Source: Limnanthes douglasii subsp. nivea (lineage: Eukaryota; Streptophyta; Magnoliopsida; Brassicales; Limnanthaceae). Taken from it: a stretch of 64,000 bases of DNA. The notes beneath the pieces were generated by a model. That model saw only the letters and a list, made by a program, of their open reading frames with translations. It was not told the DNA's origin and searched no databases. Position 1 is the stretch's first letter. Every line of letters begins with the position of its first letter. Shown here in pieces: positions 9,400 to 20,879 of this stretch. A program made the translations under genes and the position numbers. The stretch covers positions 141,342,973 to 141,406,972 of the forward strand of contig JAUPFV010000004.1 of assembly GCA_036936605.1 (NCBI GenBank), read 5' to 3'.

Positions 9400-12230
9400 A
9401 TGTTCGGATCTTATGACTACTTCTGTATTACACAAAGGGCTGAAGAATATAGAAGAGCAGGATTAATTTGAGGAGGTACAATTGGAACTACTACTTAAAC
9501 ATTCTATTACGGTAACTTCGATCCTACTAAAATTCCAACTCTTTCACCTTCCACCCTAGTCGAAGATTAATCCTCATCTAAAATTTCAGGGCCTAAAACA
9601 CCTCGAGTCTCCTCATCTCAGAGTAGAATTTCTCCCTTGATTACTGAAAAATATCCTCCAAAACAAAAAACAAAAACAAATAACCCCTCTTCGGAACACT
9701 CTTCAGTAACCAGAAACAAAAAAACTTTCATCGTCATGGGAGATGAATCAACAATTATCCGAACTTCTTCCCATCCAAATCCAAATGCTGACAATCCTCC
9801 TCAAAGAGGAGTAATAGAAGAAGCTCCTCGAATAACTAACCCTTCTTCAGAAACTATTATCCCAACTTCTCAAAACCCTCGAGAAGAAACTTCGAAGGCC
9901 AACAAAGTTGATTCAGAAGCTACAAGGACCGATCTCGAGGCTGATTTTGTTGATAGGAACTTAAAAAATACTCAAAAACATCAAGAAAAAACACATGCTT
10001 GCTCCATATCCGAAGAAGAAAGGGAAAAAATTGGGAGGAAATTGAGGAACCTTGAAAGCAAATATATTATTTCTTTGAAAAAAGTCCACTACATATACTA
10101 TAAGGATAGCCATGCTTCGGCTCTTAAAAAACAATAGGGAATGGGAGAAAACATAACTCTTCGTCTACCAAAGGAAGGAGAAACTCCCCTGGACTGCAAA
10201 GACGATGAATTAATAGTCTACCATGAAATCATCAACTGGGGTCTTCGGTTTACACTGGATGCAATGATCGTGAAATACTTTGAACTCCTCAGCTTATGCC
10301 CTACCCAGGTGACACCGAATCAGTGGTTCACCCTTATGTCAGTGATCATGGCGTCTCGCCTGTCCAAAATTCCCATCAGCATCAAAGACTTCATCTCACT
10401 GACCCAATTGTCAAAAGGTCCGAAGCTCCCTATTTATTACCTCACCTTGATGGATGACCCCAAGTTCATCGATGATCTCTTAGAGGCTGACAAATTCTGG
10501 AAACATAAATTTGTCTTTATATCAGGAGTGTGGGAAAATGGCAAAGTGATTTCTGAAGCCAATCCTTCAAAGCTAACTCTCGTCTGGAGAAGCAATCATA
10601 AGCTCTTTTCATGTTCTGATATAAAATTTACCTTTTCTTTTTCCCTTAACTTTTTGTTTTACTAATTTATTTCAGAAATTTTGAAGCGTTATTCAACACG
10701 TCGAAAAGCTCCTAAGGAAATTTTCTAAAAACTCGCTGCTTGGGCTAAGAAAGAATGGAATAATGCATTTCATACTGCATTTCAACCCATCCATTTCCTC
10801 CATTATCATATGTTCCCAATCAGAGAATGTGGCTTGCCTCCTCAAGATTTAACATCAGAACCAGATCTGAAGCTTGTCTGCCAACGAATATCTCAACCTG
10901 ACTGCAAAGTCTTCATTCCCATTCGCAACAGATCAGATAACCATCTCACAAAAAATAAAAAAGAAAGAGTTGTCAAAGAAAAGAAGGGTAAAAAAGAAGC
11001 TAGCACATCTGGTGCTAGCCCTTCCACACCATCGAAACCAAAGCTTCGAAAACAAAAAACTACAGAACGACCTCTCTCACCTGTCGAAGAGGGAAAAGAC
11101 TAAGAACCGTCATCAAAGAAAAAGAAAACTTCCTCTGGTTCCCAAGGAAAGAAAAAGAAGAAAATGAGAATCACTTCGTACGCTTTGGTTGATGAAGAAA
11201 AAGTCATTGTTGCTGAAAACCCATAAAATCTTTCAATCGAAAATCAATCAATCAAAGAAAATCCTGTCATAGACATAGAGGATAGAACCTCCAATGAGAA
11301 TCAAGCACTGCAGCCTTCGATCCCGACATGTTTATCAACTTTGAAAACACCGAAACACTTACTGGTGGAGAAGACCCTGTTCTTCAAGTCATCCAAAACC
11401 ATATGCTTGACTTTGGGAGACCAACACAAATCGAAACCTCTCTAGAAAATACCCGTTCTATTAAAGCCATCACCCCAATGGTTCAAGGTCCTAGCACATC
11501 TGAACTTCGTCTTCCTTCTCCAAATTTTGCTATTGCTGTCGCACTTCAGCCATCTGCCGAGCTTGATACTACATCAAAGAAACTTGCTTCCCAAGTCGAA
11601 GCTTCTCAGAGCCATCTAAAGCAACTGACCAAAGATATGGTTTACTACAAAGAAGCTTAAGAAGCTAAGAAAAAGTTCAGAGAAACTTTCCATGGCAAGG
11701 TAATTGAACAATTTCATGGTTATAAAATGGCAAGGTCCGAACTTATAAAGGGTGCTCTCTGCATGAAGAATCATATGCGAATCACCCATATTGTTGATAC
11801 AGAATTGCTGACGAATTCTCACGAAGCAGAAATAAACAAGCTCAAGGCTACTCATGCTACTAAACTGGCCACCGAAAAATCCAAATCCGGTAACCTTCAA
11901 AATTCTCTAACTCTTTGTGAGACAAGAAACAAAGATCTAACCGATGAAATGGCTAAATCAAAGAAAGGTTTCAAAGCAGAGAAAACTACTGCTGTTGTTG
12001 CTGCTGAGGCTAAGCTTTCAAAGGATATGCAAACAGCTATCAACATCGGAAAAGAAGATGCAAAAATACTTCTTCTTCGAGAACCTCACGCTGCTTATCT
12101 AAAAATCGACCTTACAAGCTTTTGGAACGACATCCCTGAAGAAAAATGGCGAAGCGAAGCTTTCGACCCTGTTCCAAGTTCATCGTCTTCAGAAGACGAA
12201 TCGTCCGAGGAAGAAGAATCTTTTGAATAA
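9400..12230 (+). pseudogene. Gypsy-A antisense gene (aORF), Transposase_28-like domain, broken
   Basis: A plus-strand gene of unknown function opposite to gag-pol. Exon 1 (9400-10597) holds a Ser/Pro-rich N-terminus and then the conserved block from about 10220 (NWGLRF, IMASRLS, SGVWENGK), which resembles the family annotated as putative gypsy-type transposon (Transposase_28). A 78-nt intron (10598-10675) matches the gypsy-B intron in place and phase, but its donor reads ATAAG instead of GTAAG. Exon 2 encodes a lysine-rich part, a coiled-coil-like part (about 11730-12080) and a Ser/Glu tail (SSSSSEDESSEEEE). Lesions are several stops before 9637, TAG at 10135-10137, TAA after KEIF just past the intron, a stop at 11101-11103, a frameshift near 11320 and TAA at 11658-11660. 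It is not a shadow, because gypsy-B has a much better preserved homologue at the same place. Confidence 0.82.
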
Positions 12231-12837
12231 CTTTATTATCATCTTTTTATCCTTGTCGAATTAAAATATATCTTTTTGTACCTTAATGACTTGATCTAAA
12301 TGACAAATGGTTTTTGTATGTTATCATTCTCCTTGCATATTATTCGATGCTGGATTTTAAAAACTAAAATAACTACAAAACCTTAACAAAATAATGTAAA
12401 CTTACCTCATCGAATACCTTAACAAAATTGGTGGATATTGTAGCTCATCGGAAAATTGTAGCTCTTAAAAAAAGTGTAGTTCTTTGAAAAATGTCAATGT
12501 GTTGTTAAGTTTTGGTAGCTCTTCAAAAAATTCTCAGTGTGCTGTTAAGTGTTCACTTCGAAATAAAAATGTAATGTGATTAATAAACATGGTTGTTTCT
12601 TCGAAAAGTGTCATAAACACTTCAGAACATTCTACTCTTAACTAATCTCAAAGGTGATCAGTATTTGATGATTTGTTAAGATAGTATACAAACAAATGTA
12701 AACAACCATTGGCCAAAAAACAAACTTTATTGATAATATTGAACATGTACACGACGCCTCGTTAAAACCTTCATGGGCCAATAGGATAAGAAAGAGTGCG
12801 CCAGTCAAAACAAAAATTCCAAAATACAAAAACATAT
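12231..12837. other. Gap between convergent aORF and integrase ends (gypsy-A)
   Basis: AT-rich 600 bp between the 3' ends of two genes transcribed toward each other. It should contain both 3' untranslated regions and terminators, but no certain polyadenylation signal stands out. Short repeated phrases such as TGTAGCTC...GAAAA near 12440-12530 are visible. Confidence 0.5.
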
Positions 12838-14060
12838 CTACTCCCAATAAAACTTCAAGTGTTGAATATTCCACGGATGTTGAAGCATTCTCCCCTCGAA
12901 ATCACAAAGACGATAAAACCCCGACTTAATTCTTTCAACAACTGTATAAGGCTCGTCCCAATTCGGAGCCATTTTTCCGAGGTTCTTCTCCTTTGTGTGC
13001 AAGAAAACCTTTCACAACACCTTATCACCTTCATTAAATTCTATTCTCTTCAGCTTCGAATCATATCTATTTCTCATAAGAGTTTGATAATGGATTACAT
13101 TCAGATGAGCTCGAACTCTTTTTTCCTCAATCAAATCCAAAGTAGCCCTTCAAATTTCATTATTAGACCTTTCAGAATATTGAGATATTCTAAAAGATAA
13201 CATCGTGGATTCAATAGGGCTGACTGCATCCATATCATGTGCCAAAGAAAAATGAGTATCTATTGTAGCCTCTCTTGGAGTTGTTCGATAAGCCCAAAGC
13301 ACCTCTTGAAAATAGTTTGGCCATTTCCCTGCTGCCCCCGATAAATTCTTCTTCAAGCCATCTAAAATCGTTCTGTTTGTCACTTCCACTTGTCCATTGG
13401 CTTGAGGATGAAAAGGCGTCGAAAAACATTGCTGAATTTCTTTAGAAGTACAAAATGCAGCCATTTCCCTATTATTAGACTGAGGGCCATTATTTGTTGT
13501 GATCCTCCGAGGAACTCCAAAACGACAACTGATACTGTTCACAATAAATTTGATGACATACTTTGCCTTTGTTCCTGATAGCGGTTCTGCCTCTGCCCAC
13601 TTCGTAAAATAATCCACCGCTACAATTATCATCTGTCTTCCCCCAGAAGCCATCAGTAAATGTCTTACCAGATTAATTCCCCACCTATCAATTGGTACCG
13701 CCTCAGATATAGACATGAGTGGTATTGCTGGTCTGTGAATAACATTGGCAAATCTCTGACAAGTATCACAACCTCAGACTAAATTCTTAGCATCGTTCAT
13801 GATCGTAGGCCAATAAAACCCTGCAAGTAAAACTCAACGTGATAGAGCTTTGAACCCATAATGAGCTGATCTTCACCATCATGCAGCTCTGAGAATACTT
13901 CTTGTGATTCTTGCTTGCTTAAACTTCGCAATAACGGTCTGCTCAATGCCTTTTTATATAAAATCCCATCCAGAACTATATATCCAAAGGATTTACCCCT
14001 TAACTTTTTGGCCAATTGTGAATCATCTGGCAGTAGTCCTTGATTCAAAAAATTAAGGAT
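12838..14060 (-). pseudogene. Gypsy-A integrase (broken)
   Basis: Integrase inserts the element DNA into the genome. An HHCC zinc-binding region is readable at about 13740-13860 with stops, followed by the catalytic core from 13716 (VAVDYF, RFGVPRRIT, GQVEVTNR). The second catalytic Asp is replaced by Asn: the usual TDNGP reads TNNGP, with the changed codon at 13492-13494. The C-terminal part continues in another frame to a TAG at 12838-12840 and matches gypsy-B residue by residue (LDLIEE, VFLHTKEK, HPWNI), with an in-frame TGA where gypsy-B has Arg. Even without the stops, the Asp-to-Asn change should abolish catalysis. Confidence 0.88.
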
Positions 14061-14165
14061 ATCTGATCGCCAATCATGTCGGCTTTCATCAATGGTAACA
14101 AATTATTCAATGCATTCACATTGGCTAGATTGAGTAACAATTGAAGGATTTTCTTGTAGTAAAAT

Positions 14166-14970
14166 TCAAGGATATTCCTCCTTGTAAGCGAAACTTGCTA
14201 AAGAATCAGCCACCATATTACTTTCTCTCCCAATGTATTCCACAACAACGTTGTCAAACAGAAGCATTAAATTCCAAAGCTCCCGAAGGTACAAAATCAA
14301 ACGGTCCTTCCTTGCTTCGGAAAATCCACATACTTGATTTGCTAATAACTGAGAATCCGTTTCTAAACGTACTGAAGTTGCCCCGTAATGTTTTGTCAAT
14401 CTCAAACCTGCTAAAGCAGCTTCAGACTCAGCTTCATTGTTCGAAGCATGAAAACCAAATTTAATAGATTGAATCATTGTCTCTCCCGTCGGAGCTATTA
14501 ACTGAACCCCAACACTACATCCTGAAACACTAGATCCTCCATCTTTTCGAACAACCCACCTCGAATCAATAGGTATGGATTTTTCAGTTTCTTCCTCATC
14601 CGATTGGCTTGAGTGAAATTAAAAAAAATCCGCCAGTGCTTGTGCCTTTATTGCTGTTCGAGGTGTAAAGGAAATGTCATAGTCCCCCAACTTCACTGAC
14701 CATTTAGTCATCCTCCTCGAAATATCAGGTCGTTGTAAAACATTTTTCATGAGCTTGAAAATATGGACGCATCTTCCTAGAAATAATCACCAATGCTAAT
14801 GCCAATTTCTCTAATTTCATATACCTCTTCTCTACTGCCACCAGACTTTTACTAATGTAATACACCGACTTCAGAACTCCTGAATCTTCACTGACTAACA
14901 CTGCGCTTAGTGCAAAATCCGATACCGCGATGTATAAAAATAATTTCTCTCCATTTCGAGGCTTTGACAA
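14166..14970 (-). pseudogene. Gypsy-A RNase H plus second, archaeal-like RNase H (broken)
   Basis: Two RNase H modules in tandem. The first (14725-14970) is the ordinary Ty3/gypsy RNase H after the reverse transcriptase (SDFALSAVLV, RPYFQAH). The second (about 14166-14640) has KDGGSS, NNEAESEAALAGL, ETDSQLLANQV and NMVADSLA. These are the spaced acidic residues of the archaeal-like RNase H that the Tat lineage is known to have gained. A short frame disruption separates the two parts. Its role is presumed to be extra removal of RNA from hybrid intermediates. Confidence 0.85.
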
Positions 14971-14973
14971 AAT

Positions 14974-15900
14974 CTATAGTGATGACAACATGTTTTTAAT
15001 GTTTATGAAAGCTGTTTCACATTCCGATGTCCATTCGAACCTACTGGGTCCTCGTAATACTTGAAAGAAATGAAAACATTTATCAGAAAATCTTGAAATA
15101 AATCGATTAAGTGCTGCTAACCTTTCTGTCAGAATTTGCACTTCTTTGATTGACCGAGGAGAATTCATTGTTATTAAAGCTTTTAACTGTTCCGGGTCAG
15201 CTTCTATTCCTTTTTCATTGATGATAAAACCAAAAAACTTCCTCGATCGAACTCCGAAGGTGCACTTCTCAGGATTTAATTTCAACCTGATCGCCCTTAA
15301 ATTCAAAAAATCTTCCTCTAGATCATCAAGATGCACTTCGTCCCTTGAGCCTTTTACTACCATGTCGTCTATATATACCTCCATATTTCTTCCGATCTGC
15401 GTAGCAAAAGCTTTATTCATTAATCTCTGATAAGTTGCTCCAGCATTCTTCAATCCGAAGGGCATCACTCTATAACAATGCAAGCCCCTATCATTTATAA
15501 AAGTTGTGCACTCCTGATATTTTGGATCCATTTGGATCTGATTATTCCCTGCAAAAGCATCCATAAAAGTTAAAATTTTGTTGCCTGAAGTGGAAGCAAT
15601 CAACTGATCTATTCAAGGAACATGAAACGGATCTTTGGGACAAGCTCTATTCAAATCTGTAAAATCCACACACATCCTCCCTTTCCCATTCTTCTTTTTG
15701 ACTACCACCAGATTCGCCTTATGTGACTAACTTATGTATCCGACCTTAGACAATCGATCCACTTCAGCAACAATCACTTCTGGATTTTCCGAGGAAAACA
15801 CTCTTTTTTCTGAATTACCGGCTTGACCTTTGATTCTATGGCCAAACTGTGTCTAATTACCTCAATAGGTACTCATGTTACATCTTCTGTCCTCCAAGCG
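14974..15900 (-). pseudogene. Gypsy-A reverse transcriptase (broken)
   Basis: Copies genomic RNA into DNA. Visible are KKKNGKGRMCVDFTDLNRA near 15650-15720, FMDAF, RVMPFGLKNAGATYQRL and the catalytic VYIDDMVVK with both Asp codons at 15364-15369, all intact. The open part begins at 15603. Upstream, at 15604-15900, the frame is broken by stops, for example before IDQLI. Neighbours are protease upstream and RNase H downstream, as in one Gag-Pol polyprotein. Confidence 0.9.
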
Positions 15901-16713
15901 AAGACATCCAGATTTTGAGATAAAAAATCAAGCAATTGTTGACGTAGAAAAGGGGTCAATAAAGTTCCAATTCAAAATACCTTTCCTTCCGAAAAAAGTA
16001 AACTCCTCTATCTTTTCGCTCACCGTTAAAGACCCTGGGGTTTCCCTCGGATCGTCAACCCTTTCTTCGGATTTCGAGGGTTCCCCTTCTAATTGCTATT
16101 CTCGCATGAAATATCCATTGCTGGATCCCCGGATCTGAAGTGCAGTGGCATAACATTCCCTGGCAACCTTCTGATCGCCTCTGACAACCCCAACTCTGTC
16201 TCCAACCACGTACTTAAAACACTGATGAACTGTGGACACCACCCCATACATTCTTGAAAGCCACGATACTCCAAAAATAGCATTATAACTTGTGGGACAG
16301 TCCACCACCACGAAGAGTACCTGGACCTTTTTCTTGAATGGTCATTTTCTCAAACTAAATTCACCTTCGAATTCCCCAACAACACGAGCTGTTACACCCG
16401 TGAATCCGATAATCGTTCGATCCGATTGAGAAATCCGAGGTGGATTTGTCATTCTATCATAGGTGGATTTAAAAAGGACATTAGCAGAACTACCAGTGTC
16501 AATCAGAACACGTCGAATTTCAACGCCAGCCACCTCAGCTCTAATCACCACAACATCTTCATGTGGTCCTACAGTACCTCTTAGATCGTCTTTATCAAAA
16601 AAAATGAAGGGAATATCTTTCTTTCCATACAAGTGTGTAGACATCATCCCTTTAATTTGAGTTGTCAAGTTGACAACATGTCTTTTCCTCAAATTGTCCG
16701 AATTTCTAGTCAT
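15901..16713 (-). pseudogene. Gypsy-A aspartic protease and linker (broken)
   Basis: Cleaves the Gag-Pol polyprotein. The active-site motif LIDTGSSANVLF sits in the open frame 16342-16713, after VVIRAEVAGVEIRRV. Below 16342 the frame is lost, and two overlapping frames (16096-16311 and 16089-16283) carry the continuation toward the reverse transcriptase, which shows at least one frameshift. The family is clear from the DTGSS motif and its position. Confidence 0.85.
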
Positions 16714-16722
16714 TGAATCACC

Positions 16723-18529
16723 TCAAAAAATAGCCAATGATTCAAAAAAATTACATAGATCTTGAACACGTCCCTTTTCCACAGGCTCTTCGACTGTCAT
16801 CAGAAGCAACCTGTACGGATCCTTTTCAACATACTGAGAAGAAGCATCGAAAGGTTCAGCTTGTGAATCCAAAGTCATCAAATTCTCAGCTGGCGGGGTA
16901 GCCTTCGAAGTTGATGCACCATTATTTTTCGATGCGCTCCTATGTGACTTCACATAAGTCAGGAGCTTTCCATTCTCAATCAAATATTGGATTTCCTTCT
17001 TCAGAGCAATGCAATCATTTGTATCATGTCCAATATCATCATGATATCTGCAAAATTCATTATTCCTCTCCTCTCCTGGTCTACTGATAGGAGCTAGCTT
17101 CCTAAAGTTTACGAAGCTCTTAGTCTTATCCCAGATGACAGAAACATTCTCTGTCAGATCAGCATAGTATTCTAGTCTGACCCATGTATTTGGTCTACGC
17201 CTGTTGTAATTGTTAGATGGAGCGTGATTTGAATTACCACCACTAAAATGAGGCAAATTGCTGTTCTTCTGCCTAGACTGCTGATTTCCATTGCCATTTT
17301 TATTACCATTCGAGGGCTGCCTCTGATTATTGGTTGCCTATCCCGATTTTTTTGGAGTGCTAACTGGTCCGCCTCAGACTCTGCTCGACTCCTCCACTTT
17401 GATCTGATCCTCAACTTGAGCCATCAACGCTCCAAAAGTCAAGGCCCTTCTCTTTGTCATTTCATTAGCCAGATCCCCTGGCAATAACCCGTGGTGAAAA
17501 GCTGCCATCGCCACATTTTCCTCACAGTTGTCCAAACTAGCCTTGATGAACACAAACCTCTTTGTATAGTCTTTCAACTTTTCTCATGGTGTCTGCTTGC
17601 ACTGAATAATGGTATCATTATTTGCTCTCATCTCTTTTCTTCCCACAAACTGCCTTCGAAAAACAGTATAGAAATCTCTGAAATTTGATATGGACTCCCT
17701 TAGAATCCTGTTGTACCACTTAAGAGCTGTTCATTTAAAAGTCTGTGAAATTACACGACACACAAGCCGGTCGTCATTTTCAAAATTCATTATATAATTC
17801 TTGAATTGTTCGATGTGATCATCGGGATCCTACATCCCATCGAACTTCTCCACCTTCGAAATGTCGAAACGATTCGGAAGCGCCATGGATCGAACTTCAT
17901 CTGTCAACGGAAAATTTCTCCAGTCAACACATTTAACGAACTGATCATCAGTTCCCATTGTGACATAGAGGTTCCTATTAGTTTTAGCATACTGATTCGA
18001 AGGATTTTCTTTATGCCAAGTTGAACGAGGAGCATTCTTAGATTTACTCTTTTTTATACTTCCTCGAATATTCTCTATCTGATTCCCCTTTTGAAGAACC
18101 TCTGTGCCTCTTAAAACCCGAGGCTGAACTTTCGACCTCCTCATCACTAGAAGTCACTAATTTCTGTTTGTCCTTTCTCTCATTTCGAGACGAATATCGC
18201 TCTTTAGGAGTCATAAAACGTGCTTTCTTATGCTCGGACTTAGCGTGTCGATCATCAAAAGATCGATCTGACTGACCTTCCACCTCGATCTTTTCTATTT
18301 CTTGTCTAACCTCAGATCTGAGCCTTGCTGAGAGTATCTCTTGTTCCCTCCGTTCATATTTCTCATTCAATGTATTAATTTTATCTAAAAGTTGATACAT
18401 TTGCGCCTTGATATCAGATTGAGCTCGGATCAGAGATGATCCATCAATTCTATTTCCATCAGTTCTATTTCCATCGGTTTTCTCAGCATCCATTGCTGAC
18501 TGAAGCGTAGGATTGTTTTGAGGATTCAT
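16723..18529 (-). pseudogene. Gypsy-A gag (broken)
   Basis: Structural protein that packages element RNA. The likely start is the ATG at 18529 (MNPQNNPTLQ), in a charged N-terminal region. The capsid-like core is read in a shifted frame (DISKVEKFDGM then a stop, then DPDDHIEQF) and continues through 17374-17577 (RFVFIKASLDN, AFHHGLLPGDL). The open frame 16723-17256 holds the zinc-knuckle region CRYHDDIGHDTNDC, in which the second ligand is His, as is usual for this lineage. At least two frameshifts and several stops occur. Protease follows directly. Confidence 0.85.
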
Positions 18530-18603
18530 TGTATGAATTTTAATCAGAGAATACAACTAGATTGTAACAATATTTTGAACAAAATAAGAGCACTGATTTT
18601 TTT

Positions 18604-18622
18604 GTCCCCAGTGGAGTCGCCA
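18604..18622 (-). promoter_or_regulatory. Gypsy-A primer-binding site
   Basis: On the minus strand, TGGCGACTCCACTGGGGAC follows the 5' LTR after 3 nt. TGG is the expected complement of the tRNA CCA end. The TGGCGAC start resembles sites described for Tat/Ogre elements and suggests a tRNA-Arg primer. The gypsy-C site (TGGCGACCACATTGG) fits tRNA-Arg better. Confidence 0.8.
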
Positions 18623-18625
18623 ATT

Positions 18626-18987
18626 TGATGAGGTATGATTTTGCTTTAGTAAATTGCTAAGGAAGAATTCTAGAGAGAGAAAGAGCTAAAAAGTTTTTAG
18701 AGAGAGAAAACACAAGTACAAATAAGTTTCCAAGTAAAAAGTGTTCAACCCCTTTATTAGAGTAGTATGGTCCTTTATATAGAGAAGCCAAGACTTAGTC
18801 TCAAACTGGAATCTGTTACACAAAGTGGGCTAATTGCTGTTTAATCCTCACTAATTACACACAGTTACAAATATCCTCTAAAAGTTACATCAGTCACGAA
18901 TTAAGAACAAGACTTTCATTACTTACAATTAAATCCTTAAATTTACATTATTTACAATTTAGTCCTTAAAATCCTATTTTTATATCA
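18626..18987 (-). repeat. Gypsy-A 5' LTR (362 bp)
   Basis: The promoter copy of the LTR for minus-strand gag-pol. It runs from TGATGAGG to TATATCA and is the same length as the 3' LTR. The primer-binding site is 3 nt inside its inner edge. Homology to the left copy stops exactly at both ends, which fixes the element boundaries. Confidence 0.93.
18774..18783 (-). promoter_or_regulatory. TATA box in gypsy-A 5' LTR
   Basis: CTATATAAAG on the minus strand, conserved in the other LTR at 8474-8483. It lies in the LTR at a position suited to start minus-strand genomic RNA. Confidence 0.65.
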
Positions 18988-19009
18988 TCGTTAACAAACT
19001 TTCCATCAC

Positions 19010-20250
19010 TATTCAACCAATTTTTGGAAGATAAATTTCATAATATATTCACGCAAGAAAATCTACTCGGCTCCTTCTTTTGGACGCTAAAAGGGTTTTT
19101 TCTGTATGAAAAATATAAAATAAATGACTACTACGAAAGCCCTTTCAATGAGAATGTTTTTACCGTCACATTGTAAAATCATCTCGAGGGAGATCCTTAA
19201 TAAGGTTTTGATCTTAACATTCCCAAACAACAAGGATGCAAACAACCCAATGAATAATCACCCAAAAATCATCGTGCTACCACCATTAACAACCCTACTA
19301 AAAGTCACAAACCGTTGAAAAGAAGAAGAAATTTTTTATTGAAGGCTCAACCTAAGAAAAAACTCCTATATTAACTCAAGATATAAGCCACCGCTTACCA
19401 AAATCTTTTACCCATGTTAGAAAATGCGTCAGTTATTGAACATCGTAAGTATTATTTTATTGGTTCCAAAAGGTCGCTCATACTTCCAACTACTAATACT
19501 AACACATATTTATCGTCATATGCTTTTGTAGGCGATTCATCATTGTTCGATATATGATAATTTACTAGTCATTTCATAGCCCAATGCCCTCACTAATAGT
19601 CATAAACTCTTACCAAAATCGAACTTCTCGAACGTTAAATAGATATTCAAATGGAGGTAAATATTCTCTAACTTATACTTTCAAATTTTTTTATTGATAC
19701 CGACCTATTTTCTTACAAAATATCATGCAGAGTTCATATAACATTATTTTGCTCGCCAACAGACACCTTTCATTCGATGATATGATCTTTTTGAATCAAA
19801 CATTGATCCTACTCATTCACTTTAGTGAAGGATCAATAAAATTACAAAAATAAGTTAGTATTCGAGAAAATGCTCTTGACCTATGGAAAAAATAAAAAAG
19901 CACATGGTTGAAGAAAAATATAGCATTTAATCCAACATGAAATCAAAAGACACTAACATTGAAAAAATCACAGCTTCCAAACAACAGTTGCAAGATAAAA
20001 TCATCACAAAACTCAAGTGTGAAGTTGCGACCAAGAAAAAGATAAAAAAGCAAATGACGAACAAATTAAAAAAAAACTTAGCTGAACATGTTTTGAACGA
20101 AGTTAAGGAGCTGATAGAAGAATGTTGATTAACGATTCTTAAGAAACTGATTGATCATAAAAAAAACTTAGCTGAACATGTTTTGAACGAAGTTAAGGAG
20201 CTGATAGAAGAATGTTGATTAACGATTCTTAAGAAACTGGTTGATCATAA
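19010..20250 (+). pseudogene. Gypsy-C antisense gene remnant
   Basis: Plus-strand reading near 19010-19160 gives a string containing KFHNIFTQENLLGSFFW. It aligns with the exon-2 starts of the other aORFs (RFHKAF in gypsy-B, NAFHTAF in gypsy-A) in spacing and aromatic pattern. A Lys-rich region follows, and the open frame 19937-20128 (63 aa, high in K, E and I, coiled-coil-like) corresponds to the coiled-coil part. Many stops intervene. The alignment is by eye and weak, but position and strand agree with the two better copies. Confidence 0.45.
20071..20250. repeat. 90-bp tandem duplication, nearly perfect
   Basis: 20071-20160 and 20161-20250 are identical except for one base (AACTGA versus AACTGG). 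It lies in the coiled-coil end of the gypsy-C aORF remnant. Near identity in an otherwise decayed sequence implies a recent duplication or an assembly artefact. Confidence 0.93.
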
Positions 20251-20879
20251 TAAAGAAATGATATTCTTACCATAGTACTAAAACAAATCACCAGGATACA
20301 ACCCGTCGCACTATCCTTTTCATAAAAATCATTAATCTTTTTACGCAATGCTCTATACTACTTTGTTTGTTTGGAACTTTTTCTAGCTAGCATCTTGTTG
20401 TTACTTTTTGTTTTTGCGTTTGCTTGAAACTCTTTGTCGACTAACATCCATCTGCTACTTTATCCTTCTTGTCTTCTTGGAAATATTTGGCCGCTAGCTT
20501 CCGACTATTTAAATTTTATGTTTATCCTTTCATATTGCTCTGCTTTCTAATTTATTATCTCTATTTGCATATTTTTTTTTTATTTTAAAGAAAACTTTTA
20601 TCTTGTAAAATTTACCTTATGCATACGTTATTTATGTAGACATATTAGAAACCAATGGTGTTTCCCAAAAACTATGGAGTTTTATGTACTATTATCAAAG
20701 TATTATATCCCACAACCAAACTTTGCTAACACACATGCTTCTTTATTTTCTAATTGCAGAACTTTCTCATAGGTGACTTTCTCAAAATATTCTTCCATTT
20801 CATTCAATACTTTGAAATAATTTCTCATGTTTTCATGTTCTCATGTTTGTTTTTCAAAATTAACATAGGAATGACCGAA

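Larger units (their letters stand above)
8326..18987 (-). mobile_element. Gypsy-A, complete but decayed Tat/Retand-like Ty3/gypsy element
   Basis: A 10,662-bp LTR retrotransposon with two 362-bp LTRs, a primer-binding site, a polypurine tract, gag, protease, reverse transcriptase, two RNase H domains and integrase on the minus strand, plus a convergent plus-strand gene between integrase and the 3' LTR. The order and the second, archaeal-like RNase H are typical of the Tat lineage. The flanks TCCTT (8321-8325) and TCGTT (18988-18992) are a 5-bp target duplication with one mismatch. A hand count gives about 19 differences between LTRs (about 5 percent). Many stops and frameshifts make it non-autonomous. 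It appears to sit inside the older gypsy-C. Confidence 0.93.
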
